64,000 bases of DNA, taken from contig BCGN01000010.1 in the NCBI GenBank assembly GCA_001599295.1, positions 124,001 through 188,000 of the forward strand, written 5' to 3'. Both the position numbers and the translations under genes were made by a program. This document shows positions 34,859 through 46,959 of the stretch, piece by piece. Positions within the stretch are counted from its first letter, which is position 1. The number at the start of each line of letters is the position of its first letter. This stretch comes from Sporopachydermia quercuum (lineage: Eukaryota > Ascomycota > Sporopachydermiomycetes > Sporopachydermiales > Sporopachydermiaceae). Below the pieces are notes generated by a model. The model ran no database searches and was not told the DNA's origin. It was given only the letters and a program-made list of their open reading frames with translations.

Positions 34859-36228
34859 TTAAATCTCACTGATGAATGTAGCTTCTGAATAACTAATACC
34901 TTTCTCAGTAAATTTTTCTTCTGGTGTATTTACATTCACTTCCATTTCATTACAAAACTGATAAATGAAAGGTCTGGCTCCTGCAACACCTGAAACAACT
35001 TTTTTGACAAGCATAGGTATCTCTGACATGACATCCACTCTTTCAACAATAGTTGACAAATCACCTTTAACTACAGTACTAACCAAATGAGCTTCATCTG
35101 CAGGATCGTAAGAGTCGTCACCTTTCTTTTTCACGTAAGTGACTTCTGGACCTTTGAATGAGAATTCAATACCTTTGGGAACAGGCCAACCAACATCATC
35201 TTCAACAGAGCCTGAATGGGTAGCCTTGTTATCAATCGAGGCGGCAAGAACTTTATCGTCTTTTACTACCACACCAATAGTAACAGTAGTTGTACCATAA
35301 GAAGGAGGAGTAGTGAACTCCATTTGGACAGCAGAGATTGTGGGTCCTTGGAAATTGAGGAAATTCCATCTAGCAGCTGCGTGATGTGGCTTCATACCTT
35401 GTAACGCCATAACAAACATACAAAGCGCATCAGTAAACTCAATGTTAAAATGATCATATTCCTTTACTTCTTGATCTAACTCAGAATCATAACGAACAAT
35501 GTCATAACCATCTTCATCTTTTTTAGGAAAGCCTAAAACAATTGTGCCTTCGCATTTATTTCTAGGCCAGAAAATATGACGCATAGTTCCCCATGCATTA
35601 GTTATATCGTCGCCTTCTCCGTACCATGTCACGCCATCATCGCCTACTTTGAACGAAGGAGATATTTTTGTGATCTTCAAATCCACAATTGATTCAGGGC
35701 AGACGTGGGATTTGATGTTATAAATGCTGTTTGGTTCATCTAATTCTATTGAAAAGTTCTTAGCATAAAAATTATTACCGTCAATTCTAAAATCTTCTAG
35801 CTTGGTTGAGGTCCACAAACAATTGTCTTTGATTGTTGGATGGAAAATTCGGAATGTGAATTGAGCGGTTGTATGAACCCCCATAACATTCGAATGAATT
35901 ACTTGGGCGAATCCGACATGACCGGTAGATAAATTAGTGAAGTAAAAAGTTTGTGTTTCAACATTAGTTCCCTCCGGACTTATCCACTCAAAATCATGAG
36001 TTGTGGCTTCTGAATAGGGATTTGATCCAATTACTTTGTCGGTGATAGGATGAAATGCTTCTCTGCCATATACCGGCTCTGCTGTTCCAGCTACTGCAGC
36101 AATGCTATACCACTGTTAGTATGAATTGACAAAACGAAGATGATCCGCCCACAGAAGGTTGTTGATAATAAATGATTAGTCAATCGACCTCAAATCTTAA
36201 CATACCTGCCTTGGACCCATTTCAACAT
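34859..36228 (-). CDS. SVF1: Survival factor Svf1, ceramide-transfer protein (2 exons)
   Basis: Exon 1 (36228-36206) encodes MLKWVQG plus two bases, followed by GTATGT; exon 2 is 36104-34859 after a CATACTAACAG...TATAG acceptor. The 422-residue protein begins MLKWVQGSIAAVAGTAEPVY, the amphipathic N-terminus typical of Svf1. It then has the lipocalin-like two-domain body: TQTFYFTNLSTGHVGFAQVI, HTTAQFTFRIFHP, WGTMRHIFWPRNKCEG and HHAAARWNFLNFQG. In S. cerevisiae Svf1 carries ceramides from ER to Golgi and protects against oxidative stress. The N-terminal helix binds membranes, so this first exon matters; the longest single frame starts inside the protein and omits it and about 80 further residues. 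Confidence 0.95.
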
Positions 36229-37252
36229 TCTTATGGGTAAATTATATTGCAAATTGCAAGTTAAATAAAACCTTTATCTTCAGAGACAGCAGCTTTGTTC
36301 CTGAGTGATCAGCGGGACTGAAAAGTGCATGCACATATAATAGTTTGTAATAGCTAACCAACTCTTTTCAGCTCTTTAACCCACTACAAACCGACAATTT
36401 AGAGTATAGATCACTGAAATATATACAAATATATAAAAATTGTAAAAGCTCAAGATAGTTTATTCATAGTCTAGGTGACTGTTAATTATCATTCAGACAC
36501 AACTCATGAAAACAAAGATAGAGGAACTCAACCAGGCAAGAAAACAAAACATCTCTTCACGTATAGTAAATGGTGTCAGAAGTTTGTCTAACTCTAATGG
36601 TAATACCGTATGTCGTCGTTTTGTAAGGGGTGTCACTCATGTCTCAATTGAAACATTGTCACGCCAGTCCGAACAGGACAATTATATGTCTAGGTCACGT
36701 GGTAAGTGAGAAAGAGCGACTGGTCTTTGGATAATACAAACCATGTTTGATCGTCTGGTAAATATTCATTATTTCTGTATAGCAGCATTAGAACGATAAT
36801 AAAGAGATCCAATATAGTAAAACTGATAATATATGGCACTTTTTCTTGTTATATAGATAGAAAGGTCTTGCGTAATGGCGATTTGACGTCGTCTTGTTGT
36901 TGTTCTTCTTGGTCCTGTCTTATACCTTTTCCATTCTTTGGTTTCTAAGTTTCAGCTTATATTAAAATATAATACACCTTTCAGCTACAATTAATTGGCA
37001 GACGAATATTATGTTGGATTACATCCAACAATTATCACGAATATAATTGCGAGGTAAGAATGATCAGATTGTTACCAAAGAGCTATCTACATATGTAAAA
37101 AGAAATAGAAGAAAACCTAACCTAACCTAATATCAAATCAAAAGGAAACATCAATTGGAACCTATATAAACTACAATATAAAACAAATGGAATAAAAACA
37201 AGGACAAATAATATCTATTTATTATTCACTCAATTTTTACCTTCTAGACAGC
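36229..37252. other. Spacer between SVF1 and NIT3, with a doubtful small ORF
   Basis: A 1.0-kb region holding the SVF1 promoter and the NIT3 3' flank. It includes a 67-codon frame at 36506-36709, which ends at a possible GTAAGT donor but has no good branch site behind it. It also contains three copies of CCTAAC-like units at 37115-37131. Confidence 0.4.
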
Positions 37253-38134
37253 TCAGTCATCCAAAGCACTTACCCTCGTTTCCTGACTGACATCATTGTA
37301 AACGTCAAAGCGTCGTTGAGTAGTCACAGGTATGCCGCTACGAGCAAGGGTGATGACTTCAGGATCAAGCTCAGCATAAATTATTTCCTCGCCTTCACCA
37401 GCTTCAGAAATAACAGCTCCATTGGGATCAACAACTAAGGAATGTCCATAAGCATGATAAGAGGATGAGAGGTCGNGGGCAGGTGAACACATGATAACAT
37501 AGACTTGATTATCAACAGCTCTAGCTCTAGTCAACAAATGCCAATGAAGAGGTCCGGTAGTTGTATTAAAGGCACCTGGATAAATCATGGCAAAACTATT
37601 ATTCGGAGATCTAGAAGCGGTGGCAGCTAATTCAGGGAATCGGATATCATAACATATACCTAATCCAACGTTGCCATAACCTGGAACTTGGAATACAGTA
37701 GCTTTTTTACCACCAGTCAACGTAATTGATTCCTTAAATGTAATTTTTCCTGGGATATCTATATCAAATAAATGAACCTTTCTATGCTTTGCAATCAATT
37801 CTCCCTGGTCATTGAAGGTCAAACTAGTATTGTAGACCTTATTGTCCGAATCTATTTCAGGAATAGAACCTCCAACAATAGACACATTAGTCTGCTTTGC
37901 CAGTTCAGATAAAAACTTTGTAGTTTCTCCATCTGGGATATTTTCTGCATATTTGGGGAAAGCATTCACTTGATAAGGTGAGTTGAAACATTCTGGTAGT
38001 ACAACTAACTTAGCACCATTCTTTGCTGCCGTCAGAATATGATTCTTAGCAGCTAACAGGTTAGCAGCCTTATTTTCACCTGCTGCAAATTGAATCAATG
38101 CTACCTTGAGCTTTTTAGCTAATGGAGATGCCAT
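37253..38134 (-). CDS. NIT3: Omega-amidase / nitrilase-like hydrolase Nit3
   Basis: A 293-residue nitrilase-superfamily enzyme. The catalytic triad is visible: E48 (VVLPECFNSPY), K119 (AKHRKVHLFDIDIPG) and C161 (GLGICYDIRFPELA). The strings GKITFKESITLTGG, MIYPGAFNTTTGPLHW and RARAVDNQVYV match human NIT2 and yeast Nit3 closely. NIT2 hydrolyses alpha-ketoglutaramate and alpha-ketosuccinamate, the omega-amide products of glutamine and asparagine transamination. I therefore prefer this over the Nit1-type deaminated-glutathione amidase. One N gives an unknown residue after CSPA, a position that is Arg in human NIT2. The gene is uninterrupted and the length fits the family. Confidence 0.94.
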   Translation of the reverse strand: MASPLAKKLKVALIQFAAGENKAANLLAAKNHILTAAKNGAKLVVLPECFNSPYQVNAFPKYAENIPDGETTKFLSELAKQTNVSIVGGSIPEIDSDNKVYNTSLTFNDQGELIAKHRKVHLFDIDIPGKITFKESITLTGGKKATVFQVPGYGNVGLGICYDIRFPELAATASRSPNNSFAMIYPGAFNTTTGPLHWHLLTRARAVDNQVYVIMCSPAXDLSSSYHAYGHSLVVDPNGAVISEAGEGEEIIYAELDPEVITLARSGIPVTTQRRFDVYNDVSQETRVSALDD

Positions 38135-39176
38135 TTTATCTATTTAATTCTAATCTGTATTGCTTGATATTTCCTAATACCGCGGTAAAGTAATCCTAAC
38201 TGATCAATTGAGTTGCTTCCCTTCCCTTTAATAATAATGTTCAATCGTTTCAATACTTCTAAGAAAACCCAAGCCTACAACATACGTTCTTCCAATAATA
38301 TCATCTACTACTGTCGTATCAGTCTATCTGAACAAAAAAACGGATACTCCAGATCATTCTCCATAATCTCATTCTGATGATTAATTGTTAATCAACCAAT
38401 TTTGGTCTGCGAATGTCCACCCCACTCAGACCCCCTTTGTAATCGACCCTTTGTTATGACCTCTGAATTCTGCTAGCCAGACCCCTACAAACTCAAACTT
38501 CAATTATACATCTTTTCCGAAATTTGGAATTCCGATAAACTATGTATGATAGTTGTCGATAATTTGATTCTGACTTTTTGTTTTCGGACACTGTACTTCA
38601 TGCACTCATCTTTATCGGACAAAATTATGTATTATGTAGATTCTGATGTATTGTCATAATCCCCTTAAAGCCATATACTTCCTCTATATAACTGTATGCA
38701 ATATGAATAAAAAACATAAGAATTTTCTGATCCTCTTTATATTATTGATTTGCTTCTTTGCAATTATATTAAATTACTAATGAGGGGGTTTCCTTGCTTT
38801 CTTGTAATGAAACATTTTTCTTGACATTTTTAGGTAATGAATGCAGGTCTTTATCGGGACAATCTTGTAATTGTATGTCCGACGCTTTGTACCTGACCCT
38901 TCTCCAGGGATATGTCTGTGAAAATAGTAATAGTACTATGAACGAGTCTACTATGAACCATTTATAGTCATTTCACTTGTTGTTCTAAGTGACTTATTGT
39001 TCTAGGTGAAATGGTTATAAATGGTTCACAGTAGACTCATTCAGTATATTTAAGCGTTTCAATAGTGCGAGTGATATTCTGACAAGATACGGAAAGTATC
39101 AGATTCAAGGCCCGTTGAGTTTTCTACAGGCTTGATAACCAATGGAGCAAACAGTAGAAAGGTGAAATTACTCAAA
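38135..39176. promoter_or_regulatory. Divergent spacer, NIT3 and RAB4-type gene
   Basis: A 1.0-kb region between divergent starts. It contains the long inverted repeat at 38939-39043, only about 130 bases upstream of the Rab start codon. Otherwise AT-rich. Confidence 0.45.
38939..39043. repeat. Inverted repeat with 38-base arms and 29-base loop
   Basis: The left arm (38939-38976) begins TGAACGAGTCTACTATGAAC and the right arm (39006-39043) is its reverse complement with four differences, all transitions. The loop contains a direct repeat of TTGTTCTA followed by AGTGA or GGTGA. No clear target-site duplication or transposase is present. It could be a degraded miniature element, a structured promoter or leader element, or a chance-grown palindrome. 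Confidence 0.85.
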
Positions 39177-40367
39177 ATGAGGAACAGAGCAGTCTCAAAT
39201 GTTTCTTCAGCATCATCTCATAGTACAGCGCTTAACCAGGTAAGTAACAAATTTGGAAACATAGTAGAAGCTTACATGGGGAGAAGTATCCTTTGAAAGT
39301 TACAATATTGAGCATTGCTAACAGTACATACGTAGTACATTGATAATGCTGATAACCATTATGATTATCTTGCGAAGATTATAATATTGGGGCCTTCAGG
39401 GACCGGAAAGTCCTGTATTTTGCATAGATTTGTGAAAGGGGACTGTAAGTAATGGACAACTAGATGATGATACTGCTCTTTCTAGTCATAGGAACAACGT
39501 ATCTAACCATTCCTTGCAGGGAAAGTCTTAACTTCACAGACAATAGGTGTTGAATTTTCATCAAAAATCGTTAGCATAGGAGGGAAGTCAAGTATAAAAA
39601 TGCAATTGTGGGATACCGCTGGCCAAGAAAGATTTAGATCATTAACAAGAAGCTATTATCGTGGTTCAGCTGGTGTAGTGCTAGTATATGATGTCACAAG
39701 ACGAGAATCTTTTGAGAGCTTGAGAGAATATCTGCTCGATATCAAATCTCTTACAGAGGAAACTGTCTCGATTATTATTGTTGGTAACAAAATTGATTTG
39801 ATTGATAAGACAGATCCAACACTTTTAGTTTCACAGGAGGAAGTTTTGAGATTTTGTAATGAGGAATTGAAAGTTATCTTCAATAGTACTGATGTTAACA
39901 TACCTTTCTTGGAAGTGAGTGCATTAACAGGAGAGAATATCGAGGAAGCTTTTAAGAAAATAGGGAGCATGATTTTAACAAAGGTTGAACTTGGCATGAT
40001 AGATCCTGAAGAAATTGGGTCAGGAGTTCAGTACGGAGATGTTCCGAAATGGGATACATCAATTCGTAGTCCACAGAAGAGGAAAAAGGCTATAAACCTT
40101 GGACCCTTATCACTGTTGGGAATGAGACAAGAGAATGTGATAAATGAAGATAGTAGTGACAAAAACACACAACGAAGTTTCCTATCTCTTATAGGGGGTA
40201 GTGCTTTTCAAGCGGGGAATTCTAATTCAACTGGGCAAACTAGAAATAATAGAAATGGGGATTGGGATTTGGGCGATACAGGGTTTAATTTAGACGAAAG
40301 AAGAGGGAATAATAGAATAGATTTGAACCAAGTATGGTCTTCATCTAGTAATGGCAACTGTTGCTAA
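39177..40367 (+). CDS. Rab4-type small GTPase (S. pombe Ypt4-like) with long C-terminal extension (3 exons)
   Basis: Exons 39177-39239, 39336-39444 and 39520-40367 give 339 residues. GTPase motifs are complete: P-loop GPSGTGKS (residues 40-47), switch I threonine T65 in TIGVEF, switch II WDTAGQERFRS (Q93), NKID and SALTGEN. The P-loop GTGKS, the GVEFSSKIVSIGGK strand and especially ELGMIDPEEIGSGVQYGD are Rab4 features. The end is GNCC, a double-cysteine prenylation site. Rab4 controls fast endosomal recycling; S. cerevisiae lacks it, while S. pombe has Ypt4. The C-terminal region after the GTPase core is over 100 residues longer than in typical Rab4, disordered and Asn/Ser-rich. Donors are GTAAGT; acceptors follow GCTAAC and TCTAAC. 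Confidence 0.88.
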
Positions 40368-43032
40368 TTTTCATAGATTAATGAATGAACGAAAACGATT
40401 TATTACTTGGTTAAGCTCAAGTAAGTCATAGTATTATGTCATACTCTCACACGAACTAAAACAATTCTGATCCCGTCTCAACATAGTTTTGTTGGATCAT
40501 AAAAGGTCAAAATGTGCGGTGCAAGCCAGTGGTTTCCTCATCTACATGCATCATACTCGATATCTGCCTAACAGACCCAAAGTGATAGATATCCCACCAA
40601 TCTTACCCTAAACAAGATCTTTTACACAAGAGGGGAAAACTTTTTAATCAACAGACATTTCTGGTTAATCAATGATAAAACTTTGACAAAGAATAAATAG
40701 TATCACTAGTGCTCTTATCGAGCATCCTTAAGTTTCTAATGAATCAGCTATACAATAACTAAAACAACCATACAGATGGATTGTTAAAATTTTTTGGTGG
40801 TGAGATCTGTTGTTAGGCGACATTACCCAATGCATGGAAGGGACGTACATGCAGTCATATATAACAAGTTCATTGCGATTTTTGGTTATTTCAAACGCCA
40901 CTCCACTCAAGTAAAAAGCATCATCACCAATTCAGACTCCCCATATGTATTAATACTTTTTGATCATTAGTCAACGTTAGAATTTATTGTAACCTCGCAA
41001 CATTCCTTTTTCCCAGAACGAGAAACGAATTAGTTTTGATTCCAGATTGTCTCTACGTGACTGCTTTCATCATCAAATGGAATACATTGGATACGTCCAT
41101 AGAATACCATACTTATTGATTATCTATCGGTACTGAGTTTATTCGTTTCGGATTTATGCTACTGTTTCGAACATGCGAGATGAAATGATTGTCCCAAAAA
41201 GCCACAATGGAAATAAAGGATATGCTGGTTTACTAAAAAAATTATGATTATATGATCAATTCTCCTAAATTTTTACTTCACCCTTCACTAATGACTGATA
41301 ATGAATTGTTCCTATTTCACTTTTTTCATCTTCATCCTTTTGTCACCTCTAAAGCAAATTAAAATCCTCTAATCTAGATTAAATGCTCTCCCCGTACTCC
41401 TTTAGAAGGAACTCCCAACCATTCATTGCCCAGAAAAATATTTTCATTGATGAACGTAATTAGAAATGCACCTAGTCCTATTTTAGTTAGGTTTCAACCT
41501 ACTTTACACAATTTTTCATTTTACTGAAATGCAAAGATTGAGAAAAATAACAGTGGAAGCATAAAGGTACATATAATGTCAGATAAACAAAGGTGTCCTG
41601 TCACAGTGGGAACAAAGTGAGAGTGTGAACTCTTGATGTCAGGAGGCCCTAATATGCATCAAAGTGGCATATTTATACGTTAATGGAGCTCATTTAAAGT
41701 TTCCCAACTTAATGCGCAGATACCCTAGACCAAAGCATCCATGTGTTAGTACCGAAAATCGCCACTTTCGACTTTCAGAAGGTGATTTTTTAAGTAGAAG
41801 AAGTGGATAGCTGTTTATCATTCTTTGAACGTGATTCTTAGTAATGTAACTCTTATATTTCAGGAGAGAAGAACCTCCAATATACACATAGTATTGAAAA
41901 TTGCCAATCTTTAAGTCTAGTCTTCTCAATCACTGGAAGGTCTTGGAATGGTCTGGGATCTTAAATAAAGTTTCACATGTGGAACCTAATTACTTAGCTA
42001 ATTCGTTTTAACTCCTGCACAATAAATCTTTTTATATTCTGTGGTCCATAAAATTTTACTAACCCGGAAATTAGTAGATGACACAACACAATTACAGAAA
42101 AAATTTAATCCCAAGCGCAAATCAATCAGGTTGGGAGAAAACACAAAATAAGAGACAGTTCATTGAAATAAATAATAATTCATATGCTTTCTACTGTTCT
42201 TCTTTCTGTCAATCATAGCTTCTACTTGCAGCCACTCTGAATTCTTTTTGGTCAAGCAAAATCCCTTAGGGTATTTAATGTCATTACCAAGTCGAATAAT
42301 TTCACTGTTTGAACTCTTTCTACTAGTAACCTTGTAACAACTACCACTATAGGGTTTTGTCTATTGTTCTTATGCTCTTACAAGTCAGAAGGCAAGAAGA
42401 CGAGAAAGAAGAGAGAAGCAAAAGTATCAGGATATCTGGTATAAGTTTGAACGAAATAAAATAAGAAACCTTTTTTCTTTTAATAGATTTTTCAAGAAAA
42501 ACTGTGATTTCTTAGTTCATTACGTTGGAATTGAAGATCTCCTATAGTTTCATTATACTGGAAGTTTGCAGCAGGACCAAGCAGAACTGTTAGCAAGACC
42601 GTTAAAACTAGCCAACATCTACAGCTGTTTGTTTGGTTAAGTTCAACCGGATTAGTGAAATATTAAGTTATTTTCACTTGAATCTTCATTTCACTATACT
42701 GAACGAGCTTTTAGCTAAGTCTTCGTTTAGTTATTATTCATCATTCCAGGCTGGGGTTTTATCTGTTTGTCATATTACTATCCAACTAGTATTTACTTAA
42801 AGTCTATGTTCAAGTTTGAGGTTTGATTTCAATCAGTTGTGCAATGTGTTGCTAAATTGAGGTACGGTATCATCAAATTAGATCTATTCAATTTTTAGCA
42901 AATAGCAAGGAAACTTGTTGATAGTGGGTAATTCTTATATCAGAACCCCAACTTGAGTTTCGTAGTTCCACGGGCCGCATTCGTTTGATTTTCGAAAGAA
43001 GGTGTGATTGCTTATAATCATCTCTATCTGTC
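40368..43032. promoter_or_regulatory. 2.7-kb upstream region of the cyclin gene
   Basis: The longest gene-free stretch in the window. No frame looks coding and no RNA gene was noticed. Its 3' part (about 42350-43030) alternates purine-rich and pyrimidine-rich tracts and may be promoter and long 5' leader of the cyclin-like gene. Confidence 0.45.
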
Positions 43033-44490
43033 ATGACTTCAATTTACGGTTCTAATTATGAATTGCCATACAATGGCAATAGCGGCATGGATTATTTGAA
43101 ACGATCTTATAAGAATGACCGTTATATGGGAAGTCAATACGATGCTCAATCTCAGTATTATCCCCCTCAAACAAATTTGACCGCTTATTCCAATCAAGGA
43201 TATAATGATTATGTTTCTGGGACAGGGATTGCCAATGCTATTTCAGTGCCAGATCAGCATTGTCTTTATGATCAATCGAACAGACTTTATGGAAATCAAA
43301 ACGATTCTAGTATTGTTTTAGGTGGTTATAATTCATTAAATGATATGCCGTCTTCAAATAACATGTATTATACGACAGCCACACATGCTAATCCCTACCA
43401 AAACATTTCTAACGATCAACCTGTTTATCATAATGAATGTATGAGTAGTGGAAATGGTATTAATGGTTTCAACATGGATACTAGAAACAGCTCAGTTAAT
43501 CAGCCTCAATCCAATGTCAATGAACCGGCTATAACTGGCGGTGTATCAGCTCAATTGGATTACGAAATTGAGCAAATGTCAAGATTTATTGCAACAATGT
43601 CATATGGAATATTAAACCCTGGTGTAGCACCATCAACAGATTTCATCAATTCACTAAACAGGATATTCACTGCTACCAGATTACCAAAGTCCACCATTGT
43701 CTTATCGTTAGTTTATCTATCAACAAGGTGGTCTATAAAGGATGAGAAGCTAAACGATCAGACACTTGATGAAGACTTTATATTCAGATTAGTAGTAGTT
43801 TCTTTGCTTTTGGCGAATAAGTTCAACGATGACAACACATTTATTAATAAGTCCTGGGCTCAAGCCACAGGACTCTTGGTTCAAGATATCACTGCTATTG
43901 AAATGCAATGGTTAAGTGCTGTTCAATGGACATTACATTCAGTTGATTCCGAAGGTTGGTCTTTATGGAACAACTGTTGGGATAAATGGCTATCAAATAG
44001 AACGCTGAATCCACACACACCTAAGTTGAGTTTCTCGCCTTTCAGTGCTACTNCAGCATTATCATCAAGGCGTTCTGACATGTCTAGTTTCTTCTCTAGT
44101 CCTAATTCCGTAAGCTCAATGTCTAGCTATCAATATCCTGCTGGTATTTCATGGCCAAATGGTTATCATTCCGACTCTGTTAACACTGGAATGTTATCAT
44201 TTACACCCTATTTTTCAAGAATACCACCACAACCCTTATTACCTGTCCCTTATCCTCAAAGTTCTCGTTACACCTCACAGAATCAAGCTCAAGTTCAGGT
44301 TCAAGTCCCGACACAACCAACGTATAATATGGACAATTCAAGGAAATTACTTGACGCTTCAATCAGTACTTTATACGACAACAACTCTGATGATATGCAT
44401 TCACATTATGGTTCTTATTGCTCTTGCAAGTTATGTGCTTTCGAGCCATCAAGATCATGGAACAATAAGCGTTTGGCAACAGCTTGCTAA
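43033..44490 (+). CDS. CLG1: Pho80/Pcl-family cyclin, Clg1-like
   Basis: A 485-residue protein with a central cyclin box at about residues 180-325: YEIEQMSRFIATMSYGIL, then TRLPKSTIVLSLVYLSTRW, FRLVVVSLLLANKFNDDNTF, NKSWAQATGL and EMQWLSAVQWTLHS. The KF.DD...NKSWA..TGL pattern is diagnostic for the Pho80/Pcl cyclin family that works with the kinase Pho85. The long Asn, Gln, Ser and Tyr-rich regions on both sides match Clg1, which with Pho85 acts in lifespan and autophagy control. The C-terminus has a Cys-containing patch (HYGSYCSCKLCAFE). No intron. The Clg1 assignment rests on overall layout; a different Pcl is possible. Confidence 0.78.
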   Translation: MTSIYGSNYELPYNGNSGMDYLKRSYKNDRYMGSQYDAQSQYYPPQTNLTAYSNQGYNDYVSGTGIANAISVPDQHCLYDQSNRLYGNQNDSSIVLGGYNSLNDMPSSNNMYYTTATHANPYQNISNDQPVYHNECMSSGNGINGFNMDTRNSSVNQPQSNVNEPAITGGVSAQLDYEIEQMSRFIATMSYGILNPGVAPSTDFINSLNRIFTATRLPKSTIVLSLVYLSTRWSIKDEKLNDQTLDEDFIFRLVVVSLLLANKFNDDNTFINKSWAQATGLLVQDITAIEMQWLSAVQWTLHSVDSEGWSLWNNCWDKWLSNRTLNPHTPKLSFSPFSATXALSSRRSDMSSFFSSPNSVSSMSSYQYPAGISWPNGYHSDSVNTGMLSFTPYFSRIPPQPLLPVPYPQSSRYTSQNQAQVQVQVPTQPTYNMDNSRKLLDASISTLYDNNSDDMHSHYGSYCSCKLCAFEPSRSWNNKRLATAC

Positions 44491-45795
44491 TGCCGGAAAT
44501 ATATCAAATCCATGCTATTCTTTTAATCGGTTGATGGTTTTATAGACTTGTTGAGTCGAGTTTTGGAAACACAGTTTATTGCCATCTCTGGTTTATTCGT
44601 CTAATACTAAATGATGATTAAGATCAAGTCACAATCATCTATAGTAGTATATAGCAACCATCGCTATGGATATTCATTAACTTGATCTTCACTGCTTTCT
44701 TTAATCTGTTATGTTAGTATGTTTATATCATACGGATTTATCATCATTCAGTTCCTGCTAGGTAATGGTACCACCTAGATAAACNAACAAACTAAAACAA
44801 GAAAATAATATAAAATAGAAAAAAAAAGTAACAGCAAATTGAAAAATACAAAAAAAGGAAGGTCGGTGTAGGAAAAGGTTCTGTTCATATATTAAAGAGG
44901 AATCAAAAAGACAAAGGAACATTAAATAATGCTATTAGTAGTAATTACATTAATTCTAATTGTATTTAAATTAATTTTAATATCATCAATACCATTCAAT
45001 ATACATAGAAAAAGAATGGTAATGTAAGGGAAGTGAGTGCATAACAGGGAAAGTCCAACGGCAACTCCACCCTGATGTTTTAAATGAATAGACAGTAAAG
45101 TGTTTGTGGTTTTCTAATTTCAATACCTCATTCAGGCGTTTATACTTATATTTCCTCTTACCGCCGGTGATTGGTTTTCCTCTCAGTGGGAATTATGAAA
45201 TATATTAGCTTTGTTGTAGATAAGATACAACCTTATATTTTGTTCAAAATCATTATGGCAATATGCAAAAATTGAAGACTGATTTGGTATTTGATGAATA
45301 CTGTTAGTGACTGACAGTATAGGTAATCAGTTAGTTGCTTATGAACAGGTGGCGAGAGATATTAATATATCACATGAGTCAAGAATACTTGAGGTTCTAT
45401 AGATAAGTAAAAGTACAGTACTTATGATGTTAGGTGATTGCTTACCTACAGGTTAACTGAAGCAATATTTCCCAACAGCTGGTACTAAATCCATGCAACC
45501 GCTGATACAAAACATGCCGATGATAGTAACCTGGTAACCTGTTTCATTATTCTGTGATTAAAGCGCTACGATTGAAGCTGTGATTGGCACTATGATTCAT
45601 ACAACTAAATAAGTAATACACCCAATGTAGTATGCATTTCTTTATCATATTATAGTATGATATTGCCATATTGCTGTGTTCAGCATTCACATACTACCCC
45701 AAATTTCATACTTTACACATTTATGCATTCCACATTTTCACATTTCCAACCTCTGAATTCAGCAATCAGCCAATCGCAAACTAGAAATCAATATA
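44491..45795. other. 1.3-kb convergent spacer
   Basis: AT-rich region between the cyclin gene and SUA5. An A-rich tract covers about 44785-44860. No gene or RNA is recognised. Confidence 0.5.
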
Positions 45796-46959
45796 TCATA
45801 TCTCATTGATTCCGTCAACAGTTTCTGAACTAGCTTTCTTCAACCTATTCATAATAGCCAATCCTTCGTCATCATCATCAACACCTTCAACAAGTATCAA
45901 ATCGGCTCCTAATTCATCTACTTCCCGTAGCATTGCAAAAAGGTTTCTAGATACCAAATGTTTCTCCTTTCCCATTTCACGGTAAATACTTATTTGATTA
46001 CTCGATGCCTCATTGATTCTATCAATATTAAAATGCAAACTTGTCAGTAAAGCAATTTTTTTCCCTTCGATTTCGCTCTCATGCTTCTGTAGATAATTAC
46101 CAATANCTACACTTCCATCTCCAGAATTAGTAAACAGCACTGTAGTAGCATTTGGTGAATAATGCCTGTATTTCATGCCGGGAGTTCTCGCAACTTCGTT
46201 TTCTTTAACTTCAGTTGATACGTTTTTCCCATAAATCACATTTTCCCAAGGTTTTCCACCAGCTTGTTTGATCATCTCAACAGTAATCCCACCAGGCCGA
46301 AGAATTATAGGTGGTGACGACAGTCCGTCCACGACAGTACTCTCTACACCTACATCACATGCCCCACCGTCAAGAATCACCTCGATTTTGCCTTGAAGAT
46401 CATGGAAAACATGCTGAGCCGTGGTTGGAGAAGGTCTCGTGGATAGGTTTGCTGACGGGGCTGCCAAAGGTATATCAGACAATGCAATCAGAGCTCTAGC
46501 GACAGGATGTGAGGGCATTCGAACTGCGAACGTTGGCTGACCAAAAGTGCACGCTGGCGAAACAGTAGTATTTTCATCAACATGAAGAAGTATCGTCAAA
46601 GGTCCAGGCCAGAACTTTTGTATTAANGGTGTATATGTTTCAGGGATTTCGGCATTCACATTGCCAAGTAGCTTTCTCTTTAGTTGTGAGATTGATGATA
46701 CGTGTGAGATCAGGGGATTGTCCGCTGGCCTATTCTTTACAGTATAAATAGATTTCACAGCATCAGAGCTCGTACAGGAAGCACCTAACCCATAGACTGT
46801 TTCTGTTGGAAATGCTACGGGAGAAGATTCTACAGAGAGAATCTTTGCTGCTATGTTTAAATTGTCTAGTGTTGAAGGATCATTTATCAATGGATTACCA
46901 GTAGGGTCAAATGAAATAGCATTTGGGTCAACTTTCAGGATTTTGGTATCCATTGTCAT
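45796..46959 (-). CDS. SUA5: Threonylcarbamoyl-AMP synthase Sua5
   Basis: A 387-residue protein with a YrdC domain (about residues 35-230) and a C-terminal Sua5 domain. YrdC landmarks are [57 protein letters not shown] and [17 protein letters not shown], followed by VESTVVDG and ILRPGGIT. The linker motif [12 protein letters not shown] and the C-terminal Rossmann-like domain distinguish Sua5 from YrdC-only proteins. It makes the threonylcarbamoyl-AMP used for t6A on ANN-decoding tRNAs, in cytosol and mitochondria. The first ATG (MTMDTK) is used here; a second ATG two codons later is equally possible. Two N bases give unknown residues. No intron. Confidence 0.96.
   Translation of the reverse strand: MTMDTKILKVDPNAISFDPTGNPLINDPSTLDNLNIAAKILSVESSPVAFPTETVYGLGASCTSSDAVKSIYTVKNRPADNPLISHVSSISQLKRKLLGNVNAEIPETYTXLIQKFWPGPLTILLHVDENTTVSPACTFGQPTFAVRMPSHPVARALIALSDIPLAAPSANLSTRPSPTTAQHVFHDLQGKIEVILDGGACDVGVESTVVDGLSSPPIILRPGGITVEMIKQAGGKPWENVIYGKNVSTEVKENEVARTPGMKYRHYSPNATTVLFTNSGDGSVXIGNYLQKHESEIEGKKIALLTSLHFNIDRINEASSNQISIYREMGKEKHLVSRNLFAMLREVDELGADLILVEGVDDDDEGLAIMNRLKKASSETVDGINEI

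Noticed and set aside
36506-36709. 67-codon frame ending at GTAAGT, possible first exon joined to a short exon near 36783
   Set aside because: The join gives a short, plausible C-terminus, but no CTAAC branch site precedes the acceptor and no family is recognised.
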